Positions 33,894-42,943 of a stretch of 64,000 nt of DNA are shown piece after piece; the stretch's first letter is position 1, and every line of letters begins with the position of its first letter. The notes beneath the pieces are model-generated. The model saw only the letters and a list, made by a program, of their open reading frames with translations. It searched no databases and was not told where the DNA came from. The stretch lies in assembly GCA_900543715.1 (NCBI GenBank), contig UQSX01000009.1:3874-67873 (forward strand), given 5' to 3'. A program made the position numbers and the translations under genes. The stretch comes from an uncultured Blautia sp. Its GTDB lineage: Bacteria > Bacillota > Clostridia > Lachnospirales > Lachnospiraceae.

Positions 33894-35652
33894 AACTGGT
33901 ATTATTTACGGCATTAACGGCCCTGTCATCTATCTGAAAGGAAACACAGGGTTTAAGATGTCCGAGATGGTACATGTAGGTGAGGAACACCTGGTAGGAG
34001 AGGTTATCTCTCTGAAAAAGGACACCACCACAGTACAGGTCTTTGAGGAGACCAGCGGCCTAAAGCCCGGAGAAGTGGTCACCGCCACAGGAGACGCCAT
34101 CTCCGTAACCCTTGGGCCTGGGATCCTGGACAATATTTTCGACGGTATCCAGCGGCCTCTCTCCGTGATCGCAGAACAGTCCGGAAAATATATATCCCGA
34201 GGCATGCAGGTAGACTCTCTGGATACAGAAAAGCTCTGGGACGTGCACATGACCATCACCCCGGGCATGGAGATCTATGGAGGAACGATCATTGCAGAGG
34301 TTCCCGAGACTTCCTCTATTACCCATAAATCCATGGTTCCTCCCAATATCCATGGAACTGTGAAATCTGTGGTTCCCGATGGGAAGTACAACATTACCCA
34401 GACGATAGCAGTGCTTTCTTTAGCAGACGGCACTGAGTATGAACTAAAACTGGCCCAGAAATGGCCCATCCGGGTTCCCCGGCCTACCAGCCGCCGCTAC
34501 CCGGCCTCTGTGCCTCTGGTCACCGGCCAGCGTATCCTGGATACTCTCTTTCCCATCGCAAAGGGCGGCACCGCTGCAGTGCCAGGGGGGTTTGGAACAG
34601 GAAAGACCATGACCCAGCATCAGATTGCCAAATGGTCTGACGCAGACATCATCGTATATATCGGCTGCGGCGAACGAGGCAATGAAATGACCCAGGTATT
34701 GGAGGATTTTTCCAAGCTCCATGACCCGAAAACAGGAAATCCTCTGATGGCCCGTACAACTCTGATCGCCAATACCTCTAATATGCCTGTGGCCGCTCGT
34801 GAGGCTTCTATTTACACAGGCATCACCCTGGCAGAATACTACCGGGATATGGGCTATGACGTGGCTATTATGGCCGACTCTACCTCCCGGTGGGCCGAGG
34901 CCTTAAGAGAACTTTCCGGCCGTCTGGAGGAAATGCCGGCTGAGGAAGGTTTCCCGGCTTATCTGGCCTCCCGGCTTTCCGGTTTCTACGAGAGGGCCGG
35001 TATGATGCAGAACTTAAACGGTACCGAAGGATCCGTATCCATCATCGGCGCTGTATCTCCTCAGGGAGGCGACTTCTCAGAGCCTGTTACTCAGAATACC
35101 AAGCGTTTTGTCCGCTGTTTCTGGGGACTGGATAAATCTCTGGCCTATGCCCGTCACTTTCCTGCGATCCACTGGCTTACCAGCTACAGTGAATATCTGG
35201 GAGATCTGGCTCACTGGTACAGTGAAAATGTTTCTCCCAAATTTGTGGAAGACCGGAATCAGCTTATGGCGATCCTGAACTCGGAAAGCAGTCTCATGGA
35301 AATTGTAAAGCTGATCGGAAGCGATGTGCTTCCCGACGATCAGAAGCTGACTTTGGAAATCGCCAGGGTCATCCGCCTGGGTTTTCTCCAGCAGAACGCC
35401 TTTCATCCCGATGATACCTGCGTTTCCCTGGAAAAACAGTTTAAAATGATGGAGGTCATTCTCTATCTGAATCAGAAATGTAAGATTCTGGTAGGTATGG
35501 GAATGCCGGTATCTGTACTGAAACGGGAAAATATCTTTGAAAAAGTAATTTCTATTAAGTATGACGTACCTAATGACCACCTGGAAATGATGGACGACTA
35601 TATGAAAGCCGTTGATGATTTCTATAATACAGTAATGGAAAAGAACGGATAA
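33886..35652 (+). CDS. ntpA: V-type ATPase catalytic subunit A
   Basis: 588 residues. Walker A GGFGTGKTMTQHQIAKWSD, catalytic Glu in YIGCGERGNEMTQVLEDF, Walker B region VAIMADSTSRWAEALRELS and the non-homologous bulge typical of A subunits between residues 110 and 200. All catalytic residues are present. Co-translated with ntpE (8-base overlap) and followed 12 bases later by ntpB. Confidence 0.97.
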   Translation: MSRTGIIYGINGPVIYLKGNTGFKMSEMVHVGEEHLVGEVISLKKDTTTVQVFEETSGLKPGEVVTATGDAISVTLGPGILDNIFDGIQRPLSVIAEQSGKYISRGMQVDSLDTEKLWDVHMTITPGMEIYGGTIIAEVPETSSITHKSMVPPNIHGTVKSVVPDGKYNITQTIAVLSLADGTEYELKLAQKWPIRVPRPTSRRYPASVPLVTGQRILDTLFPIAKGGTAAVPGGFGTGKTMTQHQIAKWSDADIIVYIGCGERGNEMTQVLEDFSKLHDPKTGNPLMARTTLIANTSNMPVAAREASIYTGITLAEYYRDMGYDVAIMADSTSRWAEALRELSGRLEEMPAEEGFPAYLASRLSGFYERAGMMQNLNGTEGSVSIIGAVSPQGGDFSEPVTQNTKRFVRCFWGLDKSLAYARHFPAIHWLTSYSEYLGDLAHWYSENVSPKFVEDRNQLMAILNSESSLMEIVKLIGSDVLPDDQKLTLEIARVIRLGFLQQNAFHPDDTCVSLEKQFKMMEVILYLNQKCKILVGMGMPVSVLKRENIFEKVISIKYDVPNDHLEMMDDYMKAVDDFYNTVMEKNG

Positions 35653-35664
35653 GGAGGGACTGAA

Positions 35665-37050
35665 ATGGCAATAGAATATTTAGGATTAAGCGAGATCAAC
35701 GGCCCTCTTGTTGTTCTGGAAGGGGTAAGAAACGCCTCTTATGATGAGATCGTGGAATTCCGCATTGACGACGGAACCAGAAAACTGGGACGTATTGTGG
35801 AAATCTATGAGGATAAGGCTGTGATCCAGGTATTTGAAGGTACAGAAAACATGTCCCTTATGAATACCCATACAAGGCTCAGCGGCCGTCCTATGGAGAT
35901 CGATCTTTCTCCTGAGATTCTGGGCCGTACTTTTGACGGTATCGGAAGGCCCATTGACGGTCTGGGGCCGGTAGGCGCCGAGGCACGTCTGAATATTAAC
36001 GGGCTGCCTCTGAATCCGGTTACCCGGGAGTATCCCAGAAACTTTATTCAGACCGGTATCTCTGCTATTGACGGACTGACTACTCTGATCCGGGGGCAGA
36101 AACTTCCTATTTTTTCCGGAAACGGTCTTCCCCATGACCAGCTTGCCGCTCAGATCGTACAGCAGGCTTCTCTGGGCGGAGACAGCGATGAAAATTTCGC
36201 CATTGTCTTTGCAGCAATGGGCGTCAAATATGACGTGGCAGAGTTTTTCCGGAGAACCTTCGAGGAAAGCGGCGTATCTGACCACGTAGTCATGTATCTG
36301 AACCTTGCCAATGACCCGGTAGTAGAAAGGCTCATCACTCCCAAGGTAGCCCTCACCGCTGCAGAATATCTGGCTTTTGAGAAGGGTATGCATATCCTGG
36401 TAATCCTGACGGATATCACCTCATTCTGCGAGGCCATGCGTGAAGTCTCTTCCTCCAAGGGAGAAATCCCTTCCAGAAAAGGTTACCCAGGCTATCTTTA
36501 CAGTGAACTTGCCACCCTGTACGAAAGGGCGGGAATTGTAAGGGGCGGTTCAGGTTCTGTTACCCAGATCCCTATTCTGACCATGCCCAACGATGACATC
36601 ACCCACCCCATTCCTGACCTGACCGGATATATTACCGAAGGCCAGATCGTTTTGGAGCGGCAGCTTCACGGACAGGCCATCTATCCTCCCATTAATGTAC
36701 TGCCCTCTCTGTCCCGTCTGATGAAAGACGGTATCGGAGAAGGCTTTACCAGAGAGGATCATCAGGACGTAGCCAATCAGCTCTTCTCCTGCTATGCAAA
36801 AGTGGGAGATGCCAGAGCCCTGGCTTCTGTTATCGGCGAAGACGAACTTTCTCCCATAGATAAGATCTATCTGAAATTTGGAGAGGCCTTTGAACACGAA
36901 TTTGTGGGGCAGCGTGCCGATGAAAACAGAAGCATCACTGAAACGCTGGACAAAGGCTGGAAGCTGCTGGGCATGATCCCAAGAGAGGAACTGGACAGGA
37001 TCGATACCAAGATTTTGGATAAATACTATAAACCGGCAGAGGAAGAATAG
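35665..37050 (+). CDS. ntpB: V-type ATPase regulatory subunit B
   Basis: 461 residues. No P-loop, as expected for [17 protein letters not shown] replaces it. [21 protein letters not shown] and [19 protein letters not shown] are family signatures. Forms the A3B3 head. AAGGAGGGACTGAA is the ribosome site. Confidence 0.97.
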   Translation: MAIEYLGLSEINGPLVVLEGVRNASYDEIVEFRIDDGTRKLGRIVEIYEDKAVIQVFEGTENMSLMNTHTRLSGRPMEIDLSPEILGRTFDGIGRPIDGLGPVGAEARLNINGLPLNPVTREYPRNFIQTGISAIDGLTTLIRGQKLPIFSGNGLPHDQLAAQIVQQASLGGDSDENFAIVFAAMGVKYDVAEFFRRTFEESGVSDHVVMYLNLANDPVVERLITPKVALTAAEYLAFEKGMHILVILTDITSFCEAMREVSSSKGEIPSRKGYPGYLYSELATLYERAGIVRGGSGSVTQIPILTMPNDDITHPIPDLTGYITEGQIVLERQLHGQAIYPPINVLPSLSRLMKDGIGEGFTREDHQDVANQLFSCYAKVGDARALASVIGEDELSPIDKIYLKFGEAFEHEFVGQRADENRSITETLDKGWKLLGMIPREELDRIDTKILDKYYKPAEEE

Positions 37051-37092
37051 GTTAAAGAATAAGTTTGGGCAGCAGAAAAGAGAGGTGATGAT

Positions 37093-37710
37093 ATGGATCC
37101 CAATACCTTTCCCACCAAAGGAAACCTGATATTGGCAAAGAACTCCCTGGCTCTTTCCAGACAGGGGTTCGATCTGATGGATAAAAAAAGGAATATCCTT
37201 ATCCGGGAGCTGATGGAGCTTATCGACCAGGCCAAGGACATACAGTCCCAGATCGACGTTACCTTCCGTACCGCTTATGCTGCGCTTCAGAAAGCAAATA
37301 TGGAGATCGGCATCAGCAATGTACAGGAAATCTCCCGGACAGTGCCCATTGAAAATTCCATTGAGATCAAGACAAGAAGTGTTATGGGTACGGAAATTCC
37401 TCTGGTTCGGTATGAACCGGATTCCGGAGCTCCCACCTACGCCTACTATGGCACTAAGGCCTCTCTGGACGAGGCCAAGGCTGCCTTTGAAAAAGTAAAG
37501 GAGCTGACCATACGTCTGTCTATGGTGGAAAATTCCGCCTACCGGCTGGCGGTAAATATTAAAAAGACCCAGAAACGGGCAAATGCTTTAAAGAATATTA
37601 CCATTCCTAAATTTGAGGCTCTCACCAAGAGCATTTCCAATGCTCTGGAAGAGAAAGAAAGGGAAGAATTCACCCGTCTGAAAGTAATCAAGAGAATGCA
37701 GAGCGGGTAA
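37093..37710 (+). CDS. ntpD: V-type ATPase subunit D (central rotor shaft)
   Basis: 205 residues with two long helices: TKGNLILAKNSLALSRQGFD and LMDKKRNILIRELMEL at the start and NIKKTQKRANALKNITIPKF near the end, the hallmark of subunit D. Last gene of the operon; AGAGGTGATGAT precedes the ATG and a strong terminator follows. Confidence 0.95.
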   Translation: MDPNTFPTKGNLILAKNSLALSRQGFDLMDKKRNILIRELMELIDQAKDIQSQIDVTFRTAYAALQKANMEIGISNVQEISRTVPIENSIEIKTRSVMGTEIPLVRYEPDSGAPTYAYYGTKASLDEAKAAFEKVKELTIRLSMVENSAYRLAVNIKKTQKRANALKNITIPKFEALTKSISNALEEKEREEFTRLKVIKRMQSG

Positions 37711-37738
37711 CAGAAAAATCTTCATAGTGGAGAAATGG

Positions 37739-37788
37739 ATAACCGTCCATCCGAGGCACCAAATATGCCGGATGGACGGTTATTTTTA
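37739..37788 (+). terminator. Terminator of the V-ATPase operon
   Basis: A perfect 15-base stem, ATAACCGTCCATCCG (37739-37753) with its complement (37769-37783), followed by TTTTTATC. Confidence 0.88.
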
Positions 37789-37826
37789 TCAAAATCTCAT
37801 TTGTGTCCGTACTAATTTCCCTGCTC

Positions 37827-37916
37827 GAACGGTTATATTTTCAGAATTCTCTTTTGCAGCCGTTCTAATTTGCTAAAGGTACGGTTACTCGGCAGAAATC
37901 TGCTCTATAACCGTAC
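37827..37916. repeat. Two further ACGGTT hairpins in the intergenic stretch
   Basis: GAACGG (37827) pairs with CCGTTC (37860), and GTACGGTTA (37879-37887) pairs with TAACCGTAC (37908-37916) around an inner GCAGA/TCTGC stem. Neither has a T tract. Together with the terminator at 37739 the stretch contains the ACGGTT core five times in both directions. It may end the minus-strand regulator transcript or hold operators. Confidence 0.5.
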
Positions 37917-37919
37917 ACC

Positions 37920-38741
37920 TCATCTAAATTTTTCTTTCAGCTTCTGTATTTTTAAAAGGTTCTGGGCGGTCTTTCCCTGGTCTTTTTCGGACAGCGCCAG
38001 GATCAGGGCATCTATCATGGCTGCCGGGGCAGTCATGGAGTGAAACTCTTCTTTTTCTCCTCTGTATACATACAGATTAATGTCTGCTCTCTGCTCCTGA
38101 GGCGCATACAGACGGCTGGTAAAAGCCAGGGTCCTATACCCGGCTGTCCTGGCATACTCCAGGATCATTTTTCCCTCTGCAGATACCTTAGAATAGCTGA
38201 AAATGATCACCAAATCTCCTTCTCCTGCATGTACGATCCCTTCGATGACTTCTGACCCGCCGGAAGGTACCGGAAATACTTTATATCCCAGTCTTCTCAG
38301 ACGAAAAAACAAAAGCTGTGCCGAAGAAGCCGAGGCATTTTTTCCATGGATATAAATATTTCGGGCATTTTGTATCTGGGATACTGCGGCAGAAAATTCC
38401 TGCTGGTCAAAATTTTCCAAAGTATTGCTCAGACATTCCTGCTGCATGGCAAACCATTTTCCCATATCAAATCCCTGGGTTTTCTGAAGAGTTCCGGCGA
38501 TTTTTCCTGCGGCTCCTTTCCCGGTTTTCTGTACAATGATCTCATTTTTCATCTCCTTAAAATCCCGGTATCCCAGATGCCTTGCCGCTCTTGAAATGGT
38601 GGCCTCCGAAATTTCCAGCCGCTTAGCCACTTCTCCGATACTCATAAACAGGAATTCATCTGTATGGGTTTCCATAAACTCCAGGATCTTCTCATCAGAC
38701 TTTGTATATTTCACATCTCTTCCAGGTACGGTTATAGTCAT
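37920..38741 (-). CDS. MurR/RpiR family transcriptional regulator
   Basis: 273 residues. N-terminal winged helix-turn-helix (residues 10-85; EVAKRLEISEATISRAARHLGY), C-terminal SIS sugar-isomerase fold (residues 125-250; NIYIHGKNASASSAQLLFFRL, VIIFSYSKVSAEGKMI). Such regulators sense phosphosugars or related phosphates. It overlaps the phosphatase gene by four bases, placing it at the end of the ECF transporter operon. Confidence 0.92.
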   Translation of the reverse strand: MTITVPGRDVKYTKSDEKILEFMETHTDEFLFMSIGEVAKRLEISEATISRAARHLGYRDFKEMKNEIIVQKTGKGAAGKIAGTLQKTQGFDMGKWFAMQQECLSNTLENFDQQEFSAAVSQIQNARNIYIHGKNASASSAQLLFFRLRRLGYKVFPVPSGGSEVIEGIVHAGEGDLVIIFSYSKVSAEGKMILEYARTAGYRTLAFTSRLYAPQEQRADINLYVYRGEKEEFHSMTAPAAMIDALILALSEKDQGKTAQNLLKIQKLKEKFR

Positions 38742-39496
38742 ACTTTTTCCTCCGCTTTTTCTGCGATATAGAAGAACTCTTCTGCAATGCCGGGCGCTGA
38801 TGCAAATACTCTTTCCGGATCCGCCAGGACAGTTCCTCCAGCTTCCTCCACCAGAAGCTTCCCTGCTGCATAGTCCCAGAGCTTCAGATGGCCCTCATAG
38901 AATCCTTCCAGCCGGCCGCAGGCCACATAAGCCAGCTCAAGAGCCGCGGATCCAATTCTCCGCACATCCTGACACCTGTCATAGATACGCCGCATACGGG
39001 CAAAAGCCCGGTCTGCGTCTTCTCTGCAGCCCGGCGCAGTGCCTATACTGATCAGGCTCTGAGAAAGAGAACTGGCTTTGCTCACAAAAATCTGTTCTTC
39101 ATTCAGGAAGGCCCCCTGTCCTTTTCCAGCCTGGAAAAATTCATGAGAAAAGGGATTGTATACGATTCCAAACTGAATCTCTCCTGCCTCTGCATAGGCC
39201 AGAGAGATAACGCTGTGCTGGAAATCATGGATAAGGTTGGTAGTGCCGTCTACAGGGTCCAGGATCCAGATCTTTCCATTCATATCTATTTCCTGATTAT
39301 CCTTCTCTTCCCCCAGAAACTGGATACTGCTGTCGAGCTGAGACAGCTTCTCAAAAATCATCTTCTGTACCCGGATATCCACCTCTGTTACATAATCTGT
39401 TTTGCTCTTTTCTGAAATCCTCTCGATTCCTTCCCGTTCTATCAGCTCATTGCCTGCCTCCAGAACAATATCCATCGCCCTGCTGTATAAATTCAT
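38738..39496 (-). CDS. Inositol-monophosphatase family phosphatase
   Basis: 252 residues from ATG at 39496 (GGAGG 6 bases upstream). Metal-site motifs are complete: FLGEEKDN with the conserved Glu-Glu, WILDPVDGTTNLIHDF, and near the end LKLWDYAAGKLLVEEAGG with the third Asp. Family members cut inositol phosphate, fructose 1,6-bisphosphate, PAP or other sugar phosphates, so the true substrate is open. Co-transcribed with the RpiR regulator. Confidence 0.92.
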   Translation of the reverse strand: MNLYSRAMDIVLEAGNELIEREGIERISEKSKTDYVTEVDIRVQKMIFEKLSQLDSSIQFLGEEKDNQEIDMNGKIWILDPVDGTTNLIHDFQHSVISLAYAEAGEIQFGIVYNPFSHEFFQAGKGQGAFLNEEQIFVSKASSLSQSLISIGTAPGCREDADRAFARMRRIYDRCQDVRRIGSAALELAYVACGRLEGFYEGHLKLWDYAAGKLLVEEAGGTVLADPERVFASAPGIAEEFFYIAEKAEEKV

Positions 39497-39586
39497 TATT
39501 TTCCTCCATGCTCCTGAAATTCTATAAAACATCCATGGGTGTCCGCCCCAGCATGATGCCTGTAAGCTTTCGCCTCTTTTGTATCA

Positions 39587-40384
39587 TTATACTCCTTGTT
39601 GGGTGGTTAGTATAGAGACATAATCGCCGCCTATGGCATAGATTTCTTTCAGGGCTTTTTTAAGGAGGCCGGCTGTTTTTACCTGGAAGCTGGCAAAGTC
39701 TGAGACTTTTATGCTGTATCTTCCGGCCTTCATTTCTTCGTACAGATCTTCCACACGGCAGGTCTCTTTGGTGAAGCTGGTGCGGATACAGCCATACTGG
39801 ACGGCCTGGTGGGTGTCGCTTCCTGCTACTACCGGGATATTCAGCCGTTTCCCCAGCTCCTCTGTTTTCTCCTCAGTTGTCCTCCGGTCTGCTGCGATGT
39901 CTTTGCCATTCAGATCCAGGAAGTCCAGCCTCCTTAACTGTTCCATAGGAAGCTCCGGAATATGTCCCCCTTCCCGGAAAGGGTGTCCGGCTCCTACGAT
40001 CACATGATACTGGTCAAAGAAATCCCGCAGCTTTTCAAAAGGAAGAAACTTTTCCTTTTCCTTATAGGGTTCCAGCCTCTTATTCAGCTCCAGGATCTCT
40101 TCCGGAATTCCCACGCAGAGGATATGACCGCCCTCTGCAATATCTGTTTCCATACCTGCGAATATCCGCAGTCCCTGATCCGTAACCAGTGTATCCCCTT
40201 CTCTGTCGTATTTGTCCAAGAGATATCCGTAAACCTCATCAAACTGCAAGGTATTAAAATGTTCTGTCAGGCATAAAGCATCCAGTCCTGCTCCCTTTGC
40301 TTCGCCAAAAAGCCAGTCTGTATAGACGGTAGAGAAAGGAAGCCGCTTAGCCAGCTTCCCATGTGTGTGAAAATCCATATACAT
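39587..40384 (-). CDS. PHP-domain metal-dependent phosphoesterase
   Basis: 265 residues from ATG at 40384 (AGGAGG upstream; a GTG at 40396 is also possible). MDFHTHGKL supplies the first two metal histidines, LDALCLTEHFN the third motif, GMETDIAEGGHILCVG the next, and VAGSDTHQAVQYG the last Asp-x-His. A trinuclear metal site is therefore likely, as in histidinol phosphatase and related phosphoesterases. Lies 16 bases downstream of EcfT and probably acts on the imported compound or a phosphate derived from it. Confidence 0.87.
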   Translation of the reverse strand: MYMDFHTHGKLAKRLPFSTVYTDWLFGEAKGAGLDALCLTEHFNTLQFDEVYGYLLDKYDREGDTLVTDQGLRIFAGMETDIAEGGHILCVGIPEEILELNKRLEPYKEKEKFLPFEKLRDFFDQYHVIVGAGHPFREGGHIPELPMEQLRRLDFLDLNGKDIAADRRTTEEKTEELGKRLNIPVVAGSDTHQAVQYGCIRTSFTKETCRVEDLYEEMKAGRYSIKVSDFASFQVKTAGLLKKALKEIYAIGGDYVSILTTQQGV

Positions 40385-40399
40385 GCTTATGAGCACCTC

Positions 40400-41236
40400 C
40401 TAAAGTATTGTAGCTGCCATCACCGTAAGGGAAACCCACAGAAAAGACACGGCCAGGAAAAGCAGATCATCGTAAGTCACCTTCAGAGTGGAAAGCTTCA
40501 TCTTCTTTACTTCTTTGTTTCCTGCATCGTAGCGGTATCCCTTGATCTCTAAAGCCTCCACTGTAGTCCTGGAACGCTTTGCTGTATTCAGCATAAGAGG
40601 ATAGAACGAATGGATAATAATCTTGATCTGATAAATCAGATATCTGATCTTTCCTGTCAGAGATTCTATCTGCGGAGCATTTCCTCTCAGGCGGTAAGAC
40701 AGTAGAACATTCTGAAATTCTTCCATGAGCATCGGAAGCATACGGTATGCATAGGAAATGGAGAAAGAAAGCTTCTCCGGGCAGCCATACCACATCAAGC
40801 CCTTGGAAAGCCTGTCTGGATCCAGCCCTGAAAACACAGTGACAGAGGCCAGGGAAACTGTGGCAACTTTCAAAGTAAGGACTAAGAGCGGCAATATAGT
40901 CTCTGCATTTCCTCCGAAAAGCAAAGAAACCACAAAAAGATAACCGGTCTGGGAAAATACTCCCAATATAAAGAGAAACAATACCAGACCGGCTACTCTG
41001 GCCATAATGGTCGTTACTGCCACCAAAAGGAAGCAGCCCAGCAGGAATACCAGGTTATCCACAAACCAGGGGGCCAGGGCAAAAAATACATACCACACAA
41101 GAAGAATCCTGGGATCCAGCTTTGCGATTACCGTATCGTCATTTCCATAGGCATTTTTCAACACCTGGTTTCTGAGAAAATCCATAGATATCTTGTCCAC
41201 AACACTGTCCGTCAGTTTTTTCATAACCTTTTCCAT
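40400..41236 (-). CDS. ECF transporter T component (cassette 1)
   Basis: 278 residues from ATG at 41236 (GGAGG 8 bases upstream). Four to five membrane helices, then the coupling-helix region typical of EcfT/CbiQ: SFSISYAYRMLPMLMEEF, LLSYRLRGNAP and TTVEALEIKGYR. Links the ATPases to the S subunit. Four bases after the ATPase gene. Confidence 0.9.
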   Translation of the reverse strand: MEKVMKKLTDSVVDKISMDFLRNQVLKNAYGNDDTVIAKLDPRILLVWYVFFALAPWFVDNLVFLLGCFLLVAVTTIMARVAGLVLFLFILGVFSQTGYLFVVSLLFGGNAETILPLLVLTLKVATVSLASVTVFSGLDPDRLSKGLMWYGCPEKLSFSISYAYRMLPMLMEEFQNVLLSYRLRGNAPQIESLTGKIRYLIYQIKIIIHSFYPLMLNTAKRSRTTVEALEIKGYRYDAGNKEVKKMKLSTLKVTYDDLLFLAVSFLWVSLTVMAATIL

Positions 41237-41240
41237 TCTC

Positions 41241-42932
41241 TCAACCTCCGAATCCATCCACAAACTCATCTACTGTATAACAGTAGGCCTGCTTGTCAAG
41301 GGCCTGGCCCATGGCAAAAATCTCAGGAGGACGGATTCCTGCAGTATCCACAACTTCCTGACTGCCGAATATCTCATCCCTGCTCCCGTCTGCTATGATC
41401 CTTCCCTGAGAGAGAACGATGATCCTCTGGGCCCACTCACATACAAGCTGCATGTCATGTGTAGCGATCATTACTGTTTCCGTAATATCCTTCATATCAT
41501 TAAGAGTTTTCATGATTTCTTTTCTGGTAGCAATATCCAGATTTGCAGTAGGCTCATCCAGAAGGAGGATCTCCGGATCCAGGGCAATACCTATAACCAG
41601 GCTTGCTCTTCTCATCTGTCCTCCGGAAAGGAGCCTGCCGTCCCGATCTTTCAGCCTTGTAAGACGGAATCGTTCCAAAAGCTTTCTGGTTCTCTCTTCC
41701 CAGTCCTCCACACCCCGCACCTTCATGGCAAAAGAAATATCATTTTCTATGGAATCCTTGATAAACATATCCTCCGGATTCTGATAGACAAGGGATACAT
41801 ACCTGGAAAGGTTCTCAGGTCTGGTGTCCTTTGTATTAATATCTTTTATCAATACCTCCCCGGAAACAGGTTTCAAAAGCCCTGTCATCATTTTCATCAA
41901 AGTGGATTTCCCTGCCCCATTGGAACCGATAAGAGCGATTTTTTCGCCTCTGCGTATTTCCAGGTTCAGATCCTCAAAAATTTTTCTGGGCTCTCCCTTT
42001 ACAGAACGATAAGAAACTGACGCATGTTTATACTGTACTGAAGGCTCTGTTCTTTTCTCCTGGGTCCGGTGTTCCATATGTCTGTTATCAAAAGACAGGT
42101 TCTGAAAAGCCTTTTTCCCTTCCTCTATAGTAGAAGGGTAGACTCTTTTACAAGGGAGCAGGCCTTTTTTCTCCATCTGGTATGCAGCCAGAGTTATCTG
42201 AGGTGGGAAAATATTACAGGACTGAAGCTCCTCCACCCGGCTTAAGGCCTCTCTGGCAGACAGTTTCCATTCCACATGTCCGTCCTTTAAAAGCAATACG
42301 TTTTTACAGTAATCTGCAATATATTCCGTATGGTGTTCGATAACAATGATGGTTTTCCCCTGGTTTTCATTAAGCTCTTTCAAGACCTTATAAATCCGGT
42401 CTGCATGGCAGGGATCCAGCTGAGCGATAGGCTCGTCCAGTATCAGCACGTCCGGTCTGAGAGAAACGGCTCCTGCCAGAGCCAGAAGATGAGTCTGGCC
42501 TCCGGAAAGCTGGAATACATAATCATTTTCTCTTCCGGTAAGGCCGCAGAGCTCCAGAGCTTCCATTCCCCGCTCCCTGTAATCCTTCATAGCATAATTC
42601 ATACATGCATAAGAAGCATCGTCCAAAACTGTGGGACGGACAATCTGGTTCTCAAAATCCTGATACACATACCCCACCTTCTGGGCCAGAGTTCCGATAT
42701 CCAACTCCCTGGTGGAAACTCCTCCTGCCAGAACCTCTCCCTGAAAGTCCCCGGTGATAAAATGGGGGATCAGCCCGTTCATGACTTTGCACAGTGTAGA
42801 CTTGCCGCATCCGTTATTCCCCACAATAGCCAGAAAGTCTCCCTTTTCAATTTCCAGATTTACGTCTTTTAAAGTGGGGGCCAAAGCCCCCGGATAAGAA
42901 TAGGTAAGATTTTTGATTTCTATACTGTTCAT
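41241..42932 (-). CDS. ECF transporter fused ATP-binding protein (A1-A2, cassette 1)
   Basis: 563 residues from ATG at 42932. Two complete ABC ATPases in one chain. First: VGNNGCGKSTLCKVM, LSGGQTHLLALAGA, LILDEPIAQLDP. Second: IGSNGAGKSTLMKMM, LSGGQMRRASLVIGIA, LLLDEPTANLDI. Q-loops are present in both (VYQDFENQIV, VYQNPEDMF). Powers uptake through the S and T partners encoded on either side. A frame upstream of 42932 lies in the S gene and is not used. Confidence 0.95.
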   Translation of the reverse strand: MNSIEIKNLTYSYPGALAPTLKDVNLEIEKGDFLAIVGNNGCGKSTLCKVMNGLIPHFITGDFQGEVLAGGVSTRELDIGTLAQKVGYVYQDFENQIVRPTVLDDASYACMNYAMKDYRERGMEALELCGLTGRENDYVFQLSGGQTHLLALAGAVSLRPDVLILDEPIAQLDPCHADRIYKVLKELNENQGKTIIVIEHHTEYIADYCKNVLLLKDGHVEWKLSAREALSRVEELQSCNIFPPQITLAAYQMEKKGLLPCKRVYPSTIEEGKKAFQNLSFDNRHMEHRTQEKRTEPSVQYKHASVSYRSVKGEPRKIFEDLNLEIRRGEKIALIGSNGAGKSTLMKMMTGLLKPVSGEVLIKDINTKDTRPENLSRYVSLVYQNPEDMFIKDSIENDISFAMKVRGVEDWEERTRKLLERFRLTRLKDRDGRLLSGGQMRRASLVIGIALDPEILLLDEPTANLDIATRKEIMKTLNDMKDITETVMIATHDMQLVCEWAQRIIVLSQGRIIADGSRDEIFGSQEVVDTAGIRPPEIFAMGQALDKQAYCYTVDEFVDGFGG

Positions 42933-42943
42933 AGCTTCACTCT

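Noticed and set aside
35686..36393. Minus-strand reading frame of 235 codons
   Set aside because: Antisense to ntpB, which is certain; composition is that of a shadow frame.
38738..39496. Naming the ECF cassette 1 operon an inositol operon because of the IMPase gene
   Set aside because: The family is promiscuous and no inositol dehydrogenase or iol gene is present.
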